A stretch of DNA of 13,825 nucleotides from Tissierellia bacterium (GTDB lineage Bacteria; Bacillota; Clostridia; Tissierellales; Tepidimicrobiaceae). Position numbers and translations under genes: made by a program. The stretch lies in assembly GCA_012798935.1 (NCBI GenBank), contig JAAZMG010000112.1, positions 1 to 13,825 of the forward strand, written 5' to 3'. Positions 1 to 5,392 of this stretch are shown here, one piece after another (position 1 is the first letter of the stretch; every line of letters begins with the position of its first letter). The notes under the pieces were generated by a model. That model was not told the DNA's origin and did not search any database. It was given only the letters and a program-made list of their open reading frames with translations.

Positions 1-72
1 TTCCTCTACTACACAAATTATTTTCTTTTCATATATCTCTTTACCTCCTTTAAAAAATATTTATCTTAAAAC
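1..72 (-). other. Left-edge Shine-Dalgarno with abortive 4-codon frame
   Basis: On the minus strand an AAGGAGG (44-50) stands upstream of ATG (30-32). That frame closes after only four codons (M-K-R-K, stop at 18-20). The neighbouring minus frame stays open to the window edge (…YEKKIICVVEE) but has no ATG, GTG or TTG at a usable distance. The simplest explanations are the 5' end of a gene to the left with an unusual start, a small sequence error, or a decayed gene. The minus-strand gene cannot be named from this. The rest of 1-205 holds the upstream block of the plus-strand microgene and no other feature I can support. Confidence 0.25.
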
Positions 73-110
73 ATTAGCATTTTGTTATGTTTTTCATAAT
101 ATATATTAAA
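73..110 (+). promoter_or_regulatory. Conserved upstream block of microgene 1, putative sporulation-type promoter
   Basis: This 38-nt stretch aligns without gaps to 4640-4677 upstream of the second microgene (28 of 38 positions identical). The left end shares ATTAnCAnTTT. The right 17 nt, TCATAATATATATTAAA, match at 16 positions. CATAATATA (95-103) fits the CATAnnnTA -10 pattern of mother-cell sigma factors such as sigma-K, but no canonical AC -35 lies at the usual spacing. It starts 133 nt upstream of the GTG start. That it is a promoter is inferred from conservation and position. Confidence 0.45.
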
Positions 111-205
111 ACCATTAAAACTATCCTTATTTTAGATTTTTTTATTATCTTAAACCCCGCTTCTTGTATTTTGCCTGTTTAAATAACATTTAGGAGGTGC
201 TTATT

Positions 206-328
206 GTGAGTGATTTATTAGGCAGAAGAGATTGTGATAATGATAGTTCCCTACTATTTTTCTTCCTACTATTAGTAGTTCTTTTCTGTAACTGTGATAT
301 GTTTGGTGGATTTGGTAAAAGGTGCTAA
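206..328 (+). CDS. 40-aa hydrophobic Cys-rich microprotein (copy 1)
   Basis: A GTG-started 40-residue gene with a strong AGGAGG (192-197) eight bases upstream. The N-terminus is polar (MSDLLGRRDCDND), followed by the hydrophobic core SLLFFFLLLVVLFCNC (residues 15-30) and a Gly/Cys tail ending FGKRC. There are four cysteines in all (10, 28, 30, 40). The core is identical to that of the 41-residue protein at 4754-4879, and both genes end at a terminator with the same loop. One short membrane-spanning or coat-embedded segment is likely. I recall short hydrophobic Cys-rich proteins of this style in spore-forming Clostridia, but I cannot name a characterised family. Translation is well supported by the RBS, paralogy and terminator. 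A spore-related role is inference. Confidence 0.8.
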   Translation: MSDLLGRRDCDNDSSLLFFFLLLVVLFCNCDMFGGFGKRC

Positions 329-338
329 TTATTACACT

Positions 339-364
339 AAATCGGGGCTTGTCCCCGATTTTTT
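339..364 (+). terminator. Rho-independent terminator of microgene 1
   Basis: The stem ATCGGGG (341-347) pairs with CCCCGAT (353-359) around the loop CTTGT. Flanking A/T pairs extend the stem, and a run of T residues to 364 follows. It starts ten bases after the stop codon. The same GGGG-CTTGT-CCCC hairpin follows the paralogous microgene near 4.9 kb. Confidence 0.88.
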
Positions 365-371
365 ATGTCTT

Positions 372-519
372 CTAGACTCTTCTCTTGCATTTATGCTGCT
401 TTGAATTCCCGTTCCCTTTTAAAGGCCCTATCTCTGCCATAGGTATGATTGCAACACGTGCAAACCAAAGCTCTATAACCTGTCCTTTCAAATCTATCAA
501 TTCTACTTTCGCCATTCTG
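372..519 (-). pseudogene. Unidentified GC-richer remnant with broken minus-strand frame
   Basis: This patch is about 41% GC (57 of 139 bases at 383-521), visibly above its AT-rich surroundings. A minus-strand frame from ATG at 513-515 runs 47 codons to TAG at 372-374. It starts MAKVELID and has no Shine-Dalgarno. The overlapping frame, open from 519 to the TAA at 391-393, has no start codon but encodes a protein-like segment, ALVCTCCNHTYGRDR, with closely spaced Cys and His. A one-base shift after MAKVELID would join the two. This resembles the tail of a decayed zinc-binding protein, but I do not recognise the family. A structured RNA is an alternative. Nothing else was found between 365 and 621. 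Confidence 0.25.
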
Positions 520-621
520 CTATTGCATTTATATACTTATGTATTAATTAAACAAAAAAGAAAAGCTATAGATAAAACTTTCCACCTTTTTGATAGCCTA
601 AAATAAGTCGGTGGGGATAAA

Positions 622-654
622 AATAAAAAACTTGCAAAGTATATACTCTGCAAG
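622..654 (-). terminator. Terminator of tRNA-Lys(CTT)
   Basis: On the minus strand CTTGCA (649-654) pairs with TGCAAG (631-636), enclosing a further AGTATATACT palindrome. The hairpin is followed by TTTTTTATTT (621-630). It lies 14 nt beyond the 3' end of tRNA-Lys. Confidence 0.8.
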
Positions 655-667
655 CCTGTAATTCTAC

Positions 668-743
668 TGGTGCACCTTCAGGGACTCGAACCCTGGGCCC
701 ATTGATTAAGAGTCAATTGCTCTACCATCTGAGCTAAAGGTGC
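668..743 (-). tRNA. tRNA-Lys(CTT)
   Basis: This is a 76-nt cloverleaf on the minus strand. The acceptor GCACCTT pairs with AAGGTGC, the CCA is encoded (668-670), and the D arm reads AGCTCAGATGGTAGAGCA. The anticodon stem-loop is TTGA-CTCTTAA-TCAA with anticodon CTT at 708-710, and the T arm is CAGGG-TTCGAGT-CCCTG. It decodes AAG. It is a single-gene unit with its own sigma-A promoter (764-792) and terminator (622-654). A second lysine tRNA, anticodon TTT, lies at 6455-6530. Confidence 0.96.
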
Positions 744-763
744 ATGCCCAATCAACATTATAT

Positions 764-792
764 ATTATACTACTATTAATTAGATTTGTCTA
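764..792 (-). promoter_or_regulatory. Sigma-A promoter of tRNA-Lys(CTT)
   Basis: On the minus strand TAGACA (787-792) is followed by exactly 17 nt and then TATAAT (764-769). The predicted start lies about 10-15 nt before the tRNA 5' end. Confidence 0.85.
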
Positions 793-933
793 TACCTTTT
801 TGTTATTTAACTTTTAATATTTTTTTCCTCGACAATCTCATTGTATTTGACCTCCTATTTTTCAAAATAATATATGTTTTAATAATCCATAGATATAAAA
901 TCCTAAATATATCTTCCATATGTTATAATAAGA

Positions 934-958
934 AATCCGAGCTATAAATGCCCGGATT
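934..958 (-). terminator. Probable terminator of the degV-type gene
   Basis: On the minus strand AATCCGGGC pairs with GCTCGGATT around a 7-nt AT loop, with one mismatch. It begins 6 nt past the stop codon. The following TTCTTATTAT is an imperfect T tract, so termination may be incomplete. A consensus promoter for tRNA-Lys lies downstream. Confidence 0.6.
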
Positions 959-963
959 CTATG

Positions 964-1836
964 CTACTGTTCAAACTTTTCATTTAAAAAGAATAGTGAT
1001 AAAGTACCTGGTCCAGAGTGGGCTCCTATGGCACAACCTATAATATTGATAACAAAATCCGTACAACCGTATTTTTCTTCAATCATTTCCTTCAATTTCA
1101 TAGCTCCCTCAATGTCATCTCCATGATTGATTCCAATGGTTTGGTTCTTTAAATCTGCATCTCCACCTCGTTCCTCCATTATCTCAATCATTCTTTTCAT
1201 TACCTTACTGCGTCCTCTAACTTTTTCTATTGGTTGTAAAGTGCCATCTCCTGGTACGTCTAAAATAGGTTTTATGTTTAAAAGCCCTCCAACAAAAGCT
1301 TGGGTTCTACTAACTCTTCCACCTCTAAATAAACATTCAATATCATCTACTGTAAATATATGCTCAATGTGATTTACATAAAAGTCTAACATATTTAATA
1401 TTTCTTCTTTGCTTCTGCCTTCTTTGGCCATCTTACCAGCTTTTTGAACTAACAAACCAAATCCTACAGAAGCTGATCTGGAGTCCACAATATCAATATC
1501 CATATTAGGATATTTATCTTTCAACGAATCCCTTACCAATACTGAAGTTTGATAAGTTCCGGAAAGGCCTGATGAGAAAGCTATATAAATAACAGATTCT
1601 TCCTTTTCAGCTAGTTCCTCAAATTTCTCTTCAAACATACTAGGTGGTATTTGAGCAGTTTTATATACTTCCCCATTTCTCATATCATCATACATTTTCT
1701 TTGGATCGATAGTAACCTTATCTAAATATTCTTCATCATCCTTTATCACAATGATTGGTAATAAATCTATATTGTACTCCCTTAGTATTTCTTCTGGTAA
1801 ATCGCAAGCACTATCACTTAAAACTTTCACTGACAT
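964..1836 (-). CDS. DegV family fatty-acid-binding protein
   Basis: A 290-residue cytosolic protein of normal family length. DegV/FakB proteins bind a single fatty acid, and in systems with FakA they present it for phosphorylation on the way to phospholipid synthesis. No fakA is visible here, so the partner is unknown. Recognisable family segments are SDSACDLP (7-14), TAQIPPSMF (60-68), SSGLSGTYQT (88-97), the RGGRVS block (171-176) and the C-terminal IGAHSGPGTLSLFFL (270-284). The ATG is preceded by AAAGGAGG with good spacing (1843-1850). A possible promoter is TTTACA (1884-1889), 17 nt, TATAGG (1861-1866), which would leave a very short leader. It is transcribed alone and diverges from the 31-aa plus-strand gene. 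Confidence 0.92.
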   Translation of the reverse strand: MSVKVLSDSACDLPEEILREYNIDLLPIIVIKDDEEYLDKVTIDPKKMYDDMRNGEVYKTAQIPPSMFEEKFEELAEKEESVIYIAFSSGLSGTYQTSVLVRDSLKDKYPNMDIDIVDSRSASVGFGLLVQKAGKMAKEGRSKEEILNMLDFYVNHIEHIFTVDDIECLFRGGRVSRTQAFVGGLLNIKPILDVPGDGTLQPIEKVRGRSKVMKRMIEIMEERGGDADLKNQTIGINHGDDIEGAMKLKEMIEEKYGCTDFVINIIGCAIGAHSGPGTLSLFFLNEKFEQ

Positions 1837-1896
1837 ACAATTCCTCCTTTTACCCTGTTACCTATATATAATATATCATTACCTGTAAATAAAAGA

Positions 1897-1927
1897 AACC
1901 TTAAAATTAAAATGCTAGCATATATTA
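1897..1927 (+). promoter_or_regulatory. Sigma-K-like promoter of the 31-aa microgene
   Basis: The sequence aACc (1897-1900), 17 nt, then gCATAtatTA (1918-1927) fits the Bacillus sigma-K consensus mACm-N16/17-gCATAnnnTA at every specified base. It lies about 50 nt upstream of the TTG start. In AT-rich DNA such a match can arise by chance, so the call is tentative. Confidence 0.5.
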
Positions 1928-1978
1928 TATACATTGTAAATACATTAATAGTACCATGATTAATAAGGGGTGGTTTTA

Positions 1979-2074
1979 TTGAAGTTTTTCTTTGTACGTA
2001 AAAAGACACTATACTGGATTTTAGGTGTTTTAACCGTAATAGTTGCACTATTAATTGTTTATTATATTATTTAG
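1979..2074 (+). CDS. 31-aa single-pass membrane microprotein
   Basis: TTG-started, with a purine-rich AAGGGGTGG (1965-1973) five bases upstream. The product begins MKFFFVRKKTLYW and continues as one hydrophobic helix, ILGVLTVIVALLIVYYII, so a basic N-terminus is followed by a single membrane segment. It resembles the membrane anchor at the start of clostridial polysaccharide deacetylases but stops there, so it may be a free-standing membrane peptide or the stub of such a gene. No deacetylase sequence follows. Upstream is a sigma-K-like promoter (1897-1927), and downstream a 10-bp hairpin (2111-2139) could end the transcript. A compact gene with RBS, promoter and terminator favours a real microprotein over noise. 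Confidence 0.5.
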   Translation: MKFFFVRKKTLYWILGVLTVIVALLIVYYII

Positions 2075-2110
2075 GCAATGATAATATTAAATGTAACTTT
2101 AGGGTAAAAT

Positions 2111-2139
2111 AGAGCAGATAAAATTTAACTATCTGCTCT
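2111..2139 (-). terminator. Hairpin terminator overlapping the end of the Spo0E-like gene
   Basis: AGAGCAGATA (2111-2120) pairs perfectly with TATCTGCTCT (2130-2139). On the minus strand the 5' arm is made of the last sense codons (encoding RAD) and the stop codon lies in the loop. ATTTTACCC follows on the minus strand and CTTTGCC on the plus strand, so it is a moderate terminator that could serve both convergent small genes. Confidence 0.65.
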
Positions 2140-2310
2140 TTGCCTATCCAGTTTAATATCATAATATTTAACGATAAGATTATCTAATTCCACACTAAAC
2201 TTCAAAAGTTCGTCCCTATTTATGCCCTTAATAACCAGTTGGTTTAAGTTTATTCTTTTATTCTCTATCTCCTTTTTAACTTCCTTTAATCGATACTCTT
2301 CTTCCACCAT
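2125..2310 (-). CDS. Spo0E family aspartyl-phosphate phosphatase
   Basis: A 61-residue protein from the ATG at 2308-2310, which has AAGGG seven bases upstream. In-frame upstream starts (up to 2328) have worse spacing. The predicted fold is two helices with the Spo0E signature SVELDNLIVKYY, in which the SxELD block carries the catalytic region. In Bacillus, Spo0E-like proteins dephosphorylate Spo0A~P and delay sporulation. In Clostridia the exact target is less certain. The length matches the family (about 50-85 residues). The gene is alone between convergent and unrelated neighbours, and its 3' end forms the terminator hairpin 2111-2139. The family call is firm. The target response regulator is inferred. 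Confidence 0.85.
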   Translation of the reverse strand: MVEEEYRLKEVKKEIENKRINLNQLVIKGINRDELLKFSVELDNLIVKYYDIKLDRQRADS

Positions 2311-2510
2311 TCCCATTCCCTTCATCAATAAATTATTATCTAATGTTTTATATTGTTATTGTTAACAATTTATCTATTCCGTAAACACCAATTTAATTCA
2401 TCCTATCTATTTTTACTACGAAAATTTAAATTGGATACCATCTTTTATTTTACCATTTAATTCATACTTTTCCAATATGAAATTTGATTTATTTGTTTTT
2501 ATATTGTTTT

Positions 2511-3278
2511 TTATTTTGCCCCATACAGAAGATAACAAATCTCTTCATTTTTTTCATATTCTATATGCTGTTTTATTCCCCATTCTTCCAATACTTCATC
2601 TGTCCCAATCCATACATTTGTCTTTATAGGTATATATTCAAATAATTCCCCCACATCTTCATTTATCATTCTTATACATCCAGCAGAGATATACTTACCA
2701 ATAGAAAAAGGAGCTGAGTTTCCATGGATTCCATATCCTCTATATTTTTCTGTAGAAAGACCTAACCACCTCTTTCCTAATGGATTGTTAGAAGCTCCAC
2801 CTTTTACTGGCTTAAATTTGCCACCCATACCACCCCAATATGGGTTTTTTACCTTATTTATTATAGTAAACTTATAATTTGGTGTAGGTGTTGTTGCCTT
2901 TCCTAAAGCTACTGGGTACTTTTTATATATTTCTCCCTTATTATATACAGTCAATATTTTCTTTGTTTTATTAATAACTATAAACCATTCCTTTTCTTCG
3001 ATTTCTTCAGGAACAATATCTACAATGCATTTACTTTCTTCTATTAATGCTTTATTTGTTATATCTCCAATAACTCCATCAACTAACAAGTTGTTTTCTG
3101 CTTGAAATCTCAACAAAGTATTTCTTTGATCCAATATTTTTCCATTATATCCACTACCTACATATTCTTTTAAAACCTCTCCATTTGTTACTGGTTCAGC
3201 AAAACCTCTACTTGCAAAAAGCAATAAAAAAATCATTCCTAACAATCCTATTCTTTTTAACCTTATACCTTTTGCCAT
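2511..3278 (-). CDS. Secreted L,D-transpeptidase with peptidoglycan-binding domain
   Basis: A 255-residue exported enzyme of the YkuD family. It is expected to form 3-3 peptidoglycan cross-links, or act in spore cortex or cell wall maturation, outside the membrane. A signal peptide covers residues 1-27 (basic start, hydrophobic core, FASRGFA). A short PG_binding_1-like segment follows (about 45-82, RFQAENNLLVDGVIGDITNKAL). The catalytic domain spans about 97-225. The active-site motif is present: H185 in GIHGNS, then SAGCIRM with nucleophile C201 and R203. The start is fixed by GGGAGGAGG eight bases upstream of the ATG. It stands alone. No clear hairpin terminator was seen after the stop codon. 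Confidence 0.93.
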   Translation of the reverse strand: MAKGIRLKRIGLLGMIFLLLFASRGFAEPVTNGEVLKEYVGSGYNGKILDQRNTLLRFQAENNLLVDGVIGDITNKALIEESKCIVDIVPEEIEEKEWFIVINKTKKILTVYNKGEIYKKYPVALGKATTPTPNYKFTIINKVKNPYWGGMGGKFKPVKGGASNNPLGKRWLGLSTEKYRGYGIHGNSAPFSIGKYISAGCIRMINEDVGELFEYIPIKTNVWIGTDEVLEEWGIKQHIEYEKNEEICYLLYGAK

Positions 3279-3401
3279 TATACATACCTCCTCCCTATAT
3301 CATATTCATCTAATAGTTGTTTGTTTAATCTTTTCTAATAGATTTTATGATTCCCAGGAGGTAGATATGTTAAACTAATATTTTTGGATTTCAAACAAGT
3401 C

Positions 3402-3488
3402 TTAAATTTTTTCATTTAAGAAATATTCTTTTATAGCAGCAATCATGCCATCTTTCTTCTCTTTACTGATTTCAATTTTATGACTCAT
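3402..3488 (-). pseudogene. DUF2164-like N-terminal fragment (28 aa)
   Basis: An ATG with AAAGGAGAT upstream opens a 28-codon frame. The product is MSHKIEISKEKKDGMIAAIK followed by EYFLNEKI. This resembles the first third of DUF2164 proteins, which typically run 70-90 residues with a pattern such as I-x-SKE-(K/R)-x-x-MI-x-x-IK-x-YF. The frame ends in TAA where family members continue, and the alternative frames downstream do not restore a recognisable family sequence, so it is probably a decayed or truncated gene. It could still be translated as a short peptide. DUF2164 has no known function. Confidence 0.5.
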
Positions 3489-3584
3489 AAAACATCTCCT
3501 TTACTCCATTGGTTCTTTATAAACTTTTTATACAGTTCCAATTGGAAAAATCTATTATATGGGACAAAACTATAATATAAAATT

Positions 3585-4544
3585 TTAGCATGAAAATGAT
3601 AAAGTCTTTGTAAACCTATCATATCCTACAATTGTATTCATAAATATATCTTCAGCATTTTTTATATATATTTCTGGCTCATCTAGTACAGGGCTAAAAT
3701 GGGTGAGTAGAAGTTTTTTCACATTCCCTTCATAGGCTAACTTTGCCGCTTCGGCAAAGGTCATATGCTTATTTTTTATAGCCTTTTTCAAATCCCTATT
3801 ATCTCCATAGGTTCCTTCACATATAAATAGATCACTTCCCTTTATAAAGTCTGGTATAGTATTTATTGGACGTGTATCAGTTATATAGCTTAACTTTATG
3901 CCTTTTCTCTTATCTCCTAACACCATACTTGGATCATAGGTTCTACCCTTATATATTATAGTCTCACCATTTTGAAGTCTTTTCCATAATTCCCTTGGTA
4001 CTTGGTTGAAAATCGCCTTTTCTACATAAAACTTAGGTCTTCTTGGTATGTACAAGCTATAACCTATACATGGTAATGAGTGATCAAGTTCCAATGTTGA
4101 AATTACCATGTCTTTATTAATAAAATCCTCATGTATTATCTCCCTAACCTCCATACCCTTTAACAACACACTAATACCCAAAAGTTTTTTAGGGCTTTCT
4201 ATTATATTTATACCATAAGGAAGATATGGCACAGCTACTCTAAGCCCATTAATTATATTTTCTATACCTTCAGGACCTATTATAGTTATAGGTTCGGTCC
4301 TTCCACTATTCCCAATGGTTGCCAGAAGCCCTGGCAAACCCAATATATGATCTCCATGGCCATGGGTTATGCATATTAAATCTATAGATTTAAAACCCCA
4401 TTTCACCATCCTCATAGATACCTGAGTTCCTTCTCCACAGTCTACAAGGATCTTCCTTCCCTTATAATTTATAAGTAAAGAAGATAGAAACCTATGGGGC
4501 ATAGGCATCCCCCCACCACTTCCTAACAAAACAATATCAAGCAA
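3585..4544 (-). CDS. rnz: Ribonuclease Z (tRNA 3' endonuclease)
   Basis: A 319-residue metallo-beta-lactamase-fold enzyme of typical RNase Z length. It cleaves pre-tRNA just after the discriminator base to make the 3' end. The zinc motif is HGHGDH (H61, H63, D65, H66). Further ligands and catalytic residues are H155 in LDHSLPCIGY, D223 in ITDTRP, H260 in KHMT and H282 in THFSP. The tRNA-binding flexible arm is about 163-195. The start codon is TTG, six bases after an AGGAG. All tRNAs in this window encode CCA, so RNase Z would matter mainly for other, CCA-less transcripts. A weak promoter candidate (TTGAAT, 17 nt, ATATAG; 4610-4638) abuts the opposing microgene promoter block. Confidence 0.95.
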   Translation of the reverse strand: MLDIVLLGSGGGMPMPHRFLSSLLINYKGRKILVDCGEGTQVSMRMVKWGFKSIDLICITHGHGDHILGLPGLLATIGNSGRTEPITIIGPEGIENIINGLRVAVPYLPYGINIIESPKKLLGISVLLKGMEVREIIHEDFINKDMVISTLELDHSLPCIGYSLYIPRRPKFYVEKAIFNQVPRELWKRLQNGETIIYKGRTYDPSMVLGDKRKGIKLSYITDTRPINTIPDFIKGSDLFICEGTYGDNRDLKKAIKNKHMTFAEAAKLAYEGNVKKLLLTHFSPVLDEPEIYIKNAEDIFMNTIVGYDRFTKTLSFSC

Positions 4545-4639
4545 TAAAATCTCCTCTTTTCTAAATAAGCTGCTTTATTTAAATATACCTTATTTCCCCT
4601 TGGACTTCCCTATATTCCTTAAAATAATCTAAATTCAAT

Positions 4640-4677
4640 ATTAACAATTTACTAATAGCTTCATATTATATATTAAA
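4640..4677 (+). promoter_or_regulatory. Conserved upstream block of microgene 2, putative sporulation-type promoter
   Basis: Aligns without gaps to 73-110 (28 of 38 identical). The -10-like TCATATTATATATTAAA (4661-4677) differs from its counterpart at one of 17 positions and contains CATATTATA, another CATAnnnTA match. It lies 77 nt upstream of the ATG. Conservation outside the coding sequence argues for function, but the sigma factor is unproven. Confidence 0.45.
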
Positions 4678-4753
4678 GTTGATAAACTTCTCTACCTTAG
4701 TTTGTTAAGCTTGTTTTGTTTATTTTATAAAATAATATTTAGGAGGTATAACT

Positions 4754-4879
4754 ATGGCTGATAATCAATGTCGTAGAGGTCTATTCGGTGAAGGTTGTGG
4801 TATGGACGATTCTCTACTATTTTTCTTTTTACTATTAGTAGTTTTATTCTGTAATTGTGACAGATTTGGTAGATGTTAA
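4754..4879 (+). CDS. 41-aa hydrophobic Cys-rich microprotein (copy 2)
   Basis: An ATG-started 41-residue gene with AGGAGG (4741-4746) seven bases upstream. The N-terminus is polar and Gly/Cys-containing (MADNQCRRGLFGEGCGMDD), followed by SLLFFFLLLVVLFCNC (residues 20-35) and the tail DRFGRC. There are five cysteines (6, 15, 32, 34, 41). It is a paralogue of the protein at 206-328: the 16-residue core is identical, tails are alike, and upstream block and terminator are shared, while the N-termini differ. It is probably a membrane-inserting or spore-coat-associated peptide. The core's conservation suggests the hydrophobic segment and its CNC motif are the working part. No function can be assigned from the sequence. 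Confidence 0.82.
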   Translation: MADNQCRRGLFGEGCGMDDSLLFFFLLLVVLFCNCDRFGRC

Positions 4880-4891
4880 ATCATCACATTA

Positions 4892-4920
4892 GCCGGGGCT
4901 TGTCCCCGTCTTTTTTTTTT
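4892..4920 (+). terminator. Rho-independent terminator of microgene 2
   Basis: CGGGG (4894-4898) pairs with CCCCG (4904-4908) around CTTGT, followed by TCTTTTTTTTTT. It has the same stem core and loop as the terminator at 339-364. Confidence 0.88.
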
Positions 4921-4935
4921 ATTCAGAACAATTGA

Positions 4936-4973
4936 TAAATAAAAACCCTACAGCTTTTAAAATTGTAGGGTTT
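4936..4973 (-). terminator. Terminator downstream of the dodecin gene
   Basis: A perfect 10-bp stem, AAACCCTACA (4943-4952) with TGTAGGGTTT (4964-4973), has an 11-nt loop. On the minus strand it is followed by TTTTTATTTATC. It ends the dodecin transcript after about 50 nt of structured 3' leader-like sequence. Confidence 0.8.
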
Positions 4974-4980
4974 AAGTATT

Positions 4981-5027
4981 GACGCACCATGAAGACTTGT
5001 ACTCCTATGACAGGGAAACCCCTGTCA
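4981..5027 (-). other. Structured segment after dodecin: hairpin plus tRNA 3'-half-like sequence
   Basis: On the minus strand the dodecin stop codon begins an 8-bp hairpin (TGACAGGG, GTTT, CCCTGTCA). Then comes AGGAGTACAAGTCTTC and ATGGTGCGTCA. The GGAG-TACAAGT-CTTC part folds as a 4-bp stem with a 7-nt loop and resembles a T arm (GTTCAAGTC with one change). The 8-bp hairpin could represent a class II variable arm. No 5' half is present because that DNA is dodecin coding sequence. It may be a tRNA remnant, a 3'UTR element or coincidence. Confidence 0.25.
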
Positions 5028-5225
5028 CTTAACTATAAATGAAATCTTAACATTTAATCGATAATTAACTATCTTATTATTCTCAACAATAGCCTGCATG
5101 TTACTAATATAAACGCTTTGGATATTGTCTATTGTCTTTGATGCTTCTGAAACTGCCTCTTGTGCCGCAGCCTCCCAACCATTTGCTGATTCTGAAAGAA
5201 GTTCTATAACTTTAACAACTGCCAT
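5025..5225 (-). CDS. Dodecin family flavin-binding protein
   Basis: A 66-residue protein matching the dodecin fold (one helix packed on a three-stranded sheet). It shows VVKVIELLSESANGWEAAAQ at the N-terminus, then EAVSEASKTIDNIQSVYI and the closing NYRLNVKISFIVK. Dodecins assemble into hollow dodecamers that bind and buffer FMN or riboflavin-type flavins in the cytosol. W17 in NGWE corresponds to the tryptophan that stacks on the flavin. The start is fixed by GGAGG six bases upstream of the ATG. The TGA stop sits in the first arm of a downstream hairpin. The gene is monocistronic, ended by the terminator at 4936-4973. Confidence 0.93.
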   Translation of the reverse strand: MAVVKVIELLSESANGWEAAAQEAVSEASKTIDNIQSVYISNMQAIVENNKIVNYRLNVKISFIVK

Positions 5226-5356
5226 GTTAACCCTCCAATTTTATATTCTAATTAGCTACAACATCTTATTGTTGTTATTATATCCAAGTTACATTTAATA
5301 TATTATTATAAATTTGACATACCTAAATATATGTACTTAACACTAAAATACTAAAT

Positions 5357-5387
5357 TGAAAAAGACAAGTAATAAATTACTTGTCTT
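5357..5387 (-). terminator. Terminator of tRNA-Arg(TCG)
   Basis: AAGACAAGTAA (5362-5372) pairs perfectly with TTACTTGTCTT (5377-5387) around TAAA. On the minus strand TTTTTC follows. It begins 6 nt beyond the tRNA. Confidence 0.88.
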
Positions 5388-5392
5388 AAGAT

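Noticed and set aside
385..606. 73-codon plus-strand open frame
   Set aside because: No ribosome binding site and no family resemblance; the more protein-like signal in this patch is on the minus strand.
1827..2048. 73-codon minus-strand frame upstream of the DegV gene
   Set aside because: No Shine-Dalgarno, low-complexity AT-rich codons, and it overlaps the DegV RBS and the opposing microgene.
3354..3378. AGGAGG followed by ATG on the plus strand
   Set aside because: The frame closes after three codons (ATG-TTA-AAC-TAA), so it is not a gene.
4726..4731. TATAAA close upstream of microgene 2 as a -10 box
   Set aside because: It would place the start of transcription at or inside the AGGAGG, leaving no usable leader.
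5226..5356. TATAAT-like hexamers upstream of dodecin
   Set aside because: Several AT-rich matches exist but none has an acceptable -35 at 16-18 nt, so no single promoter can be supported.
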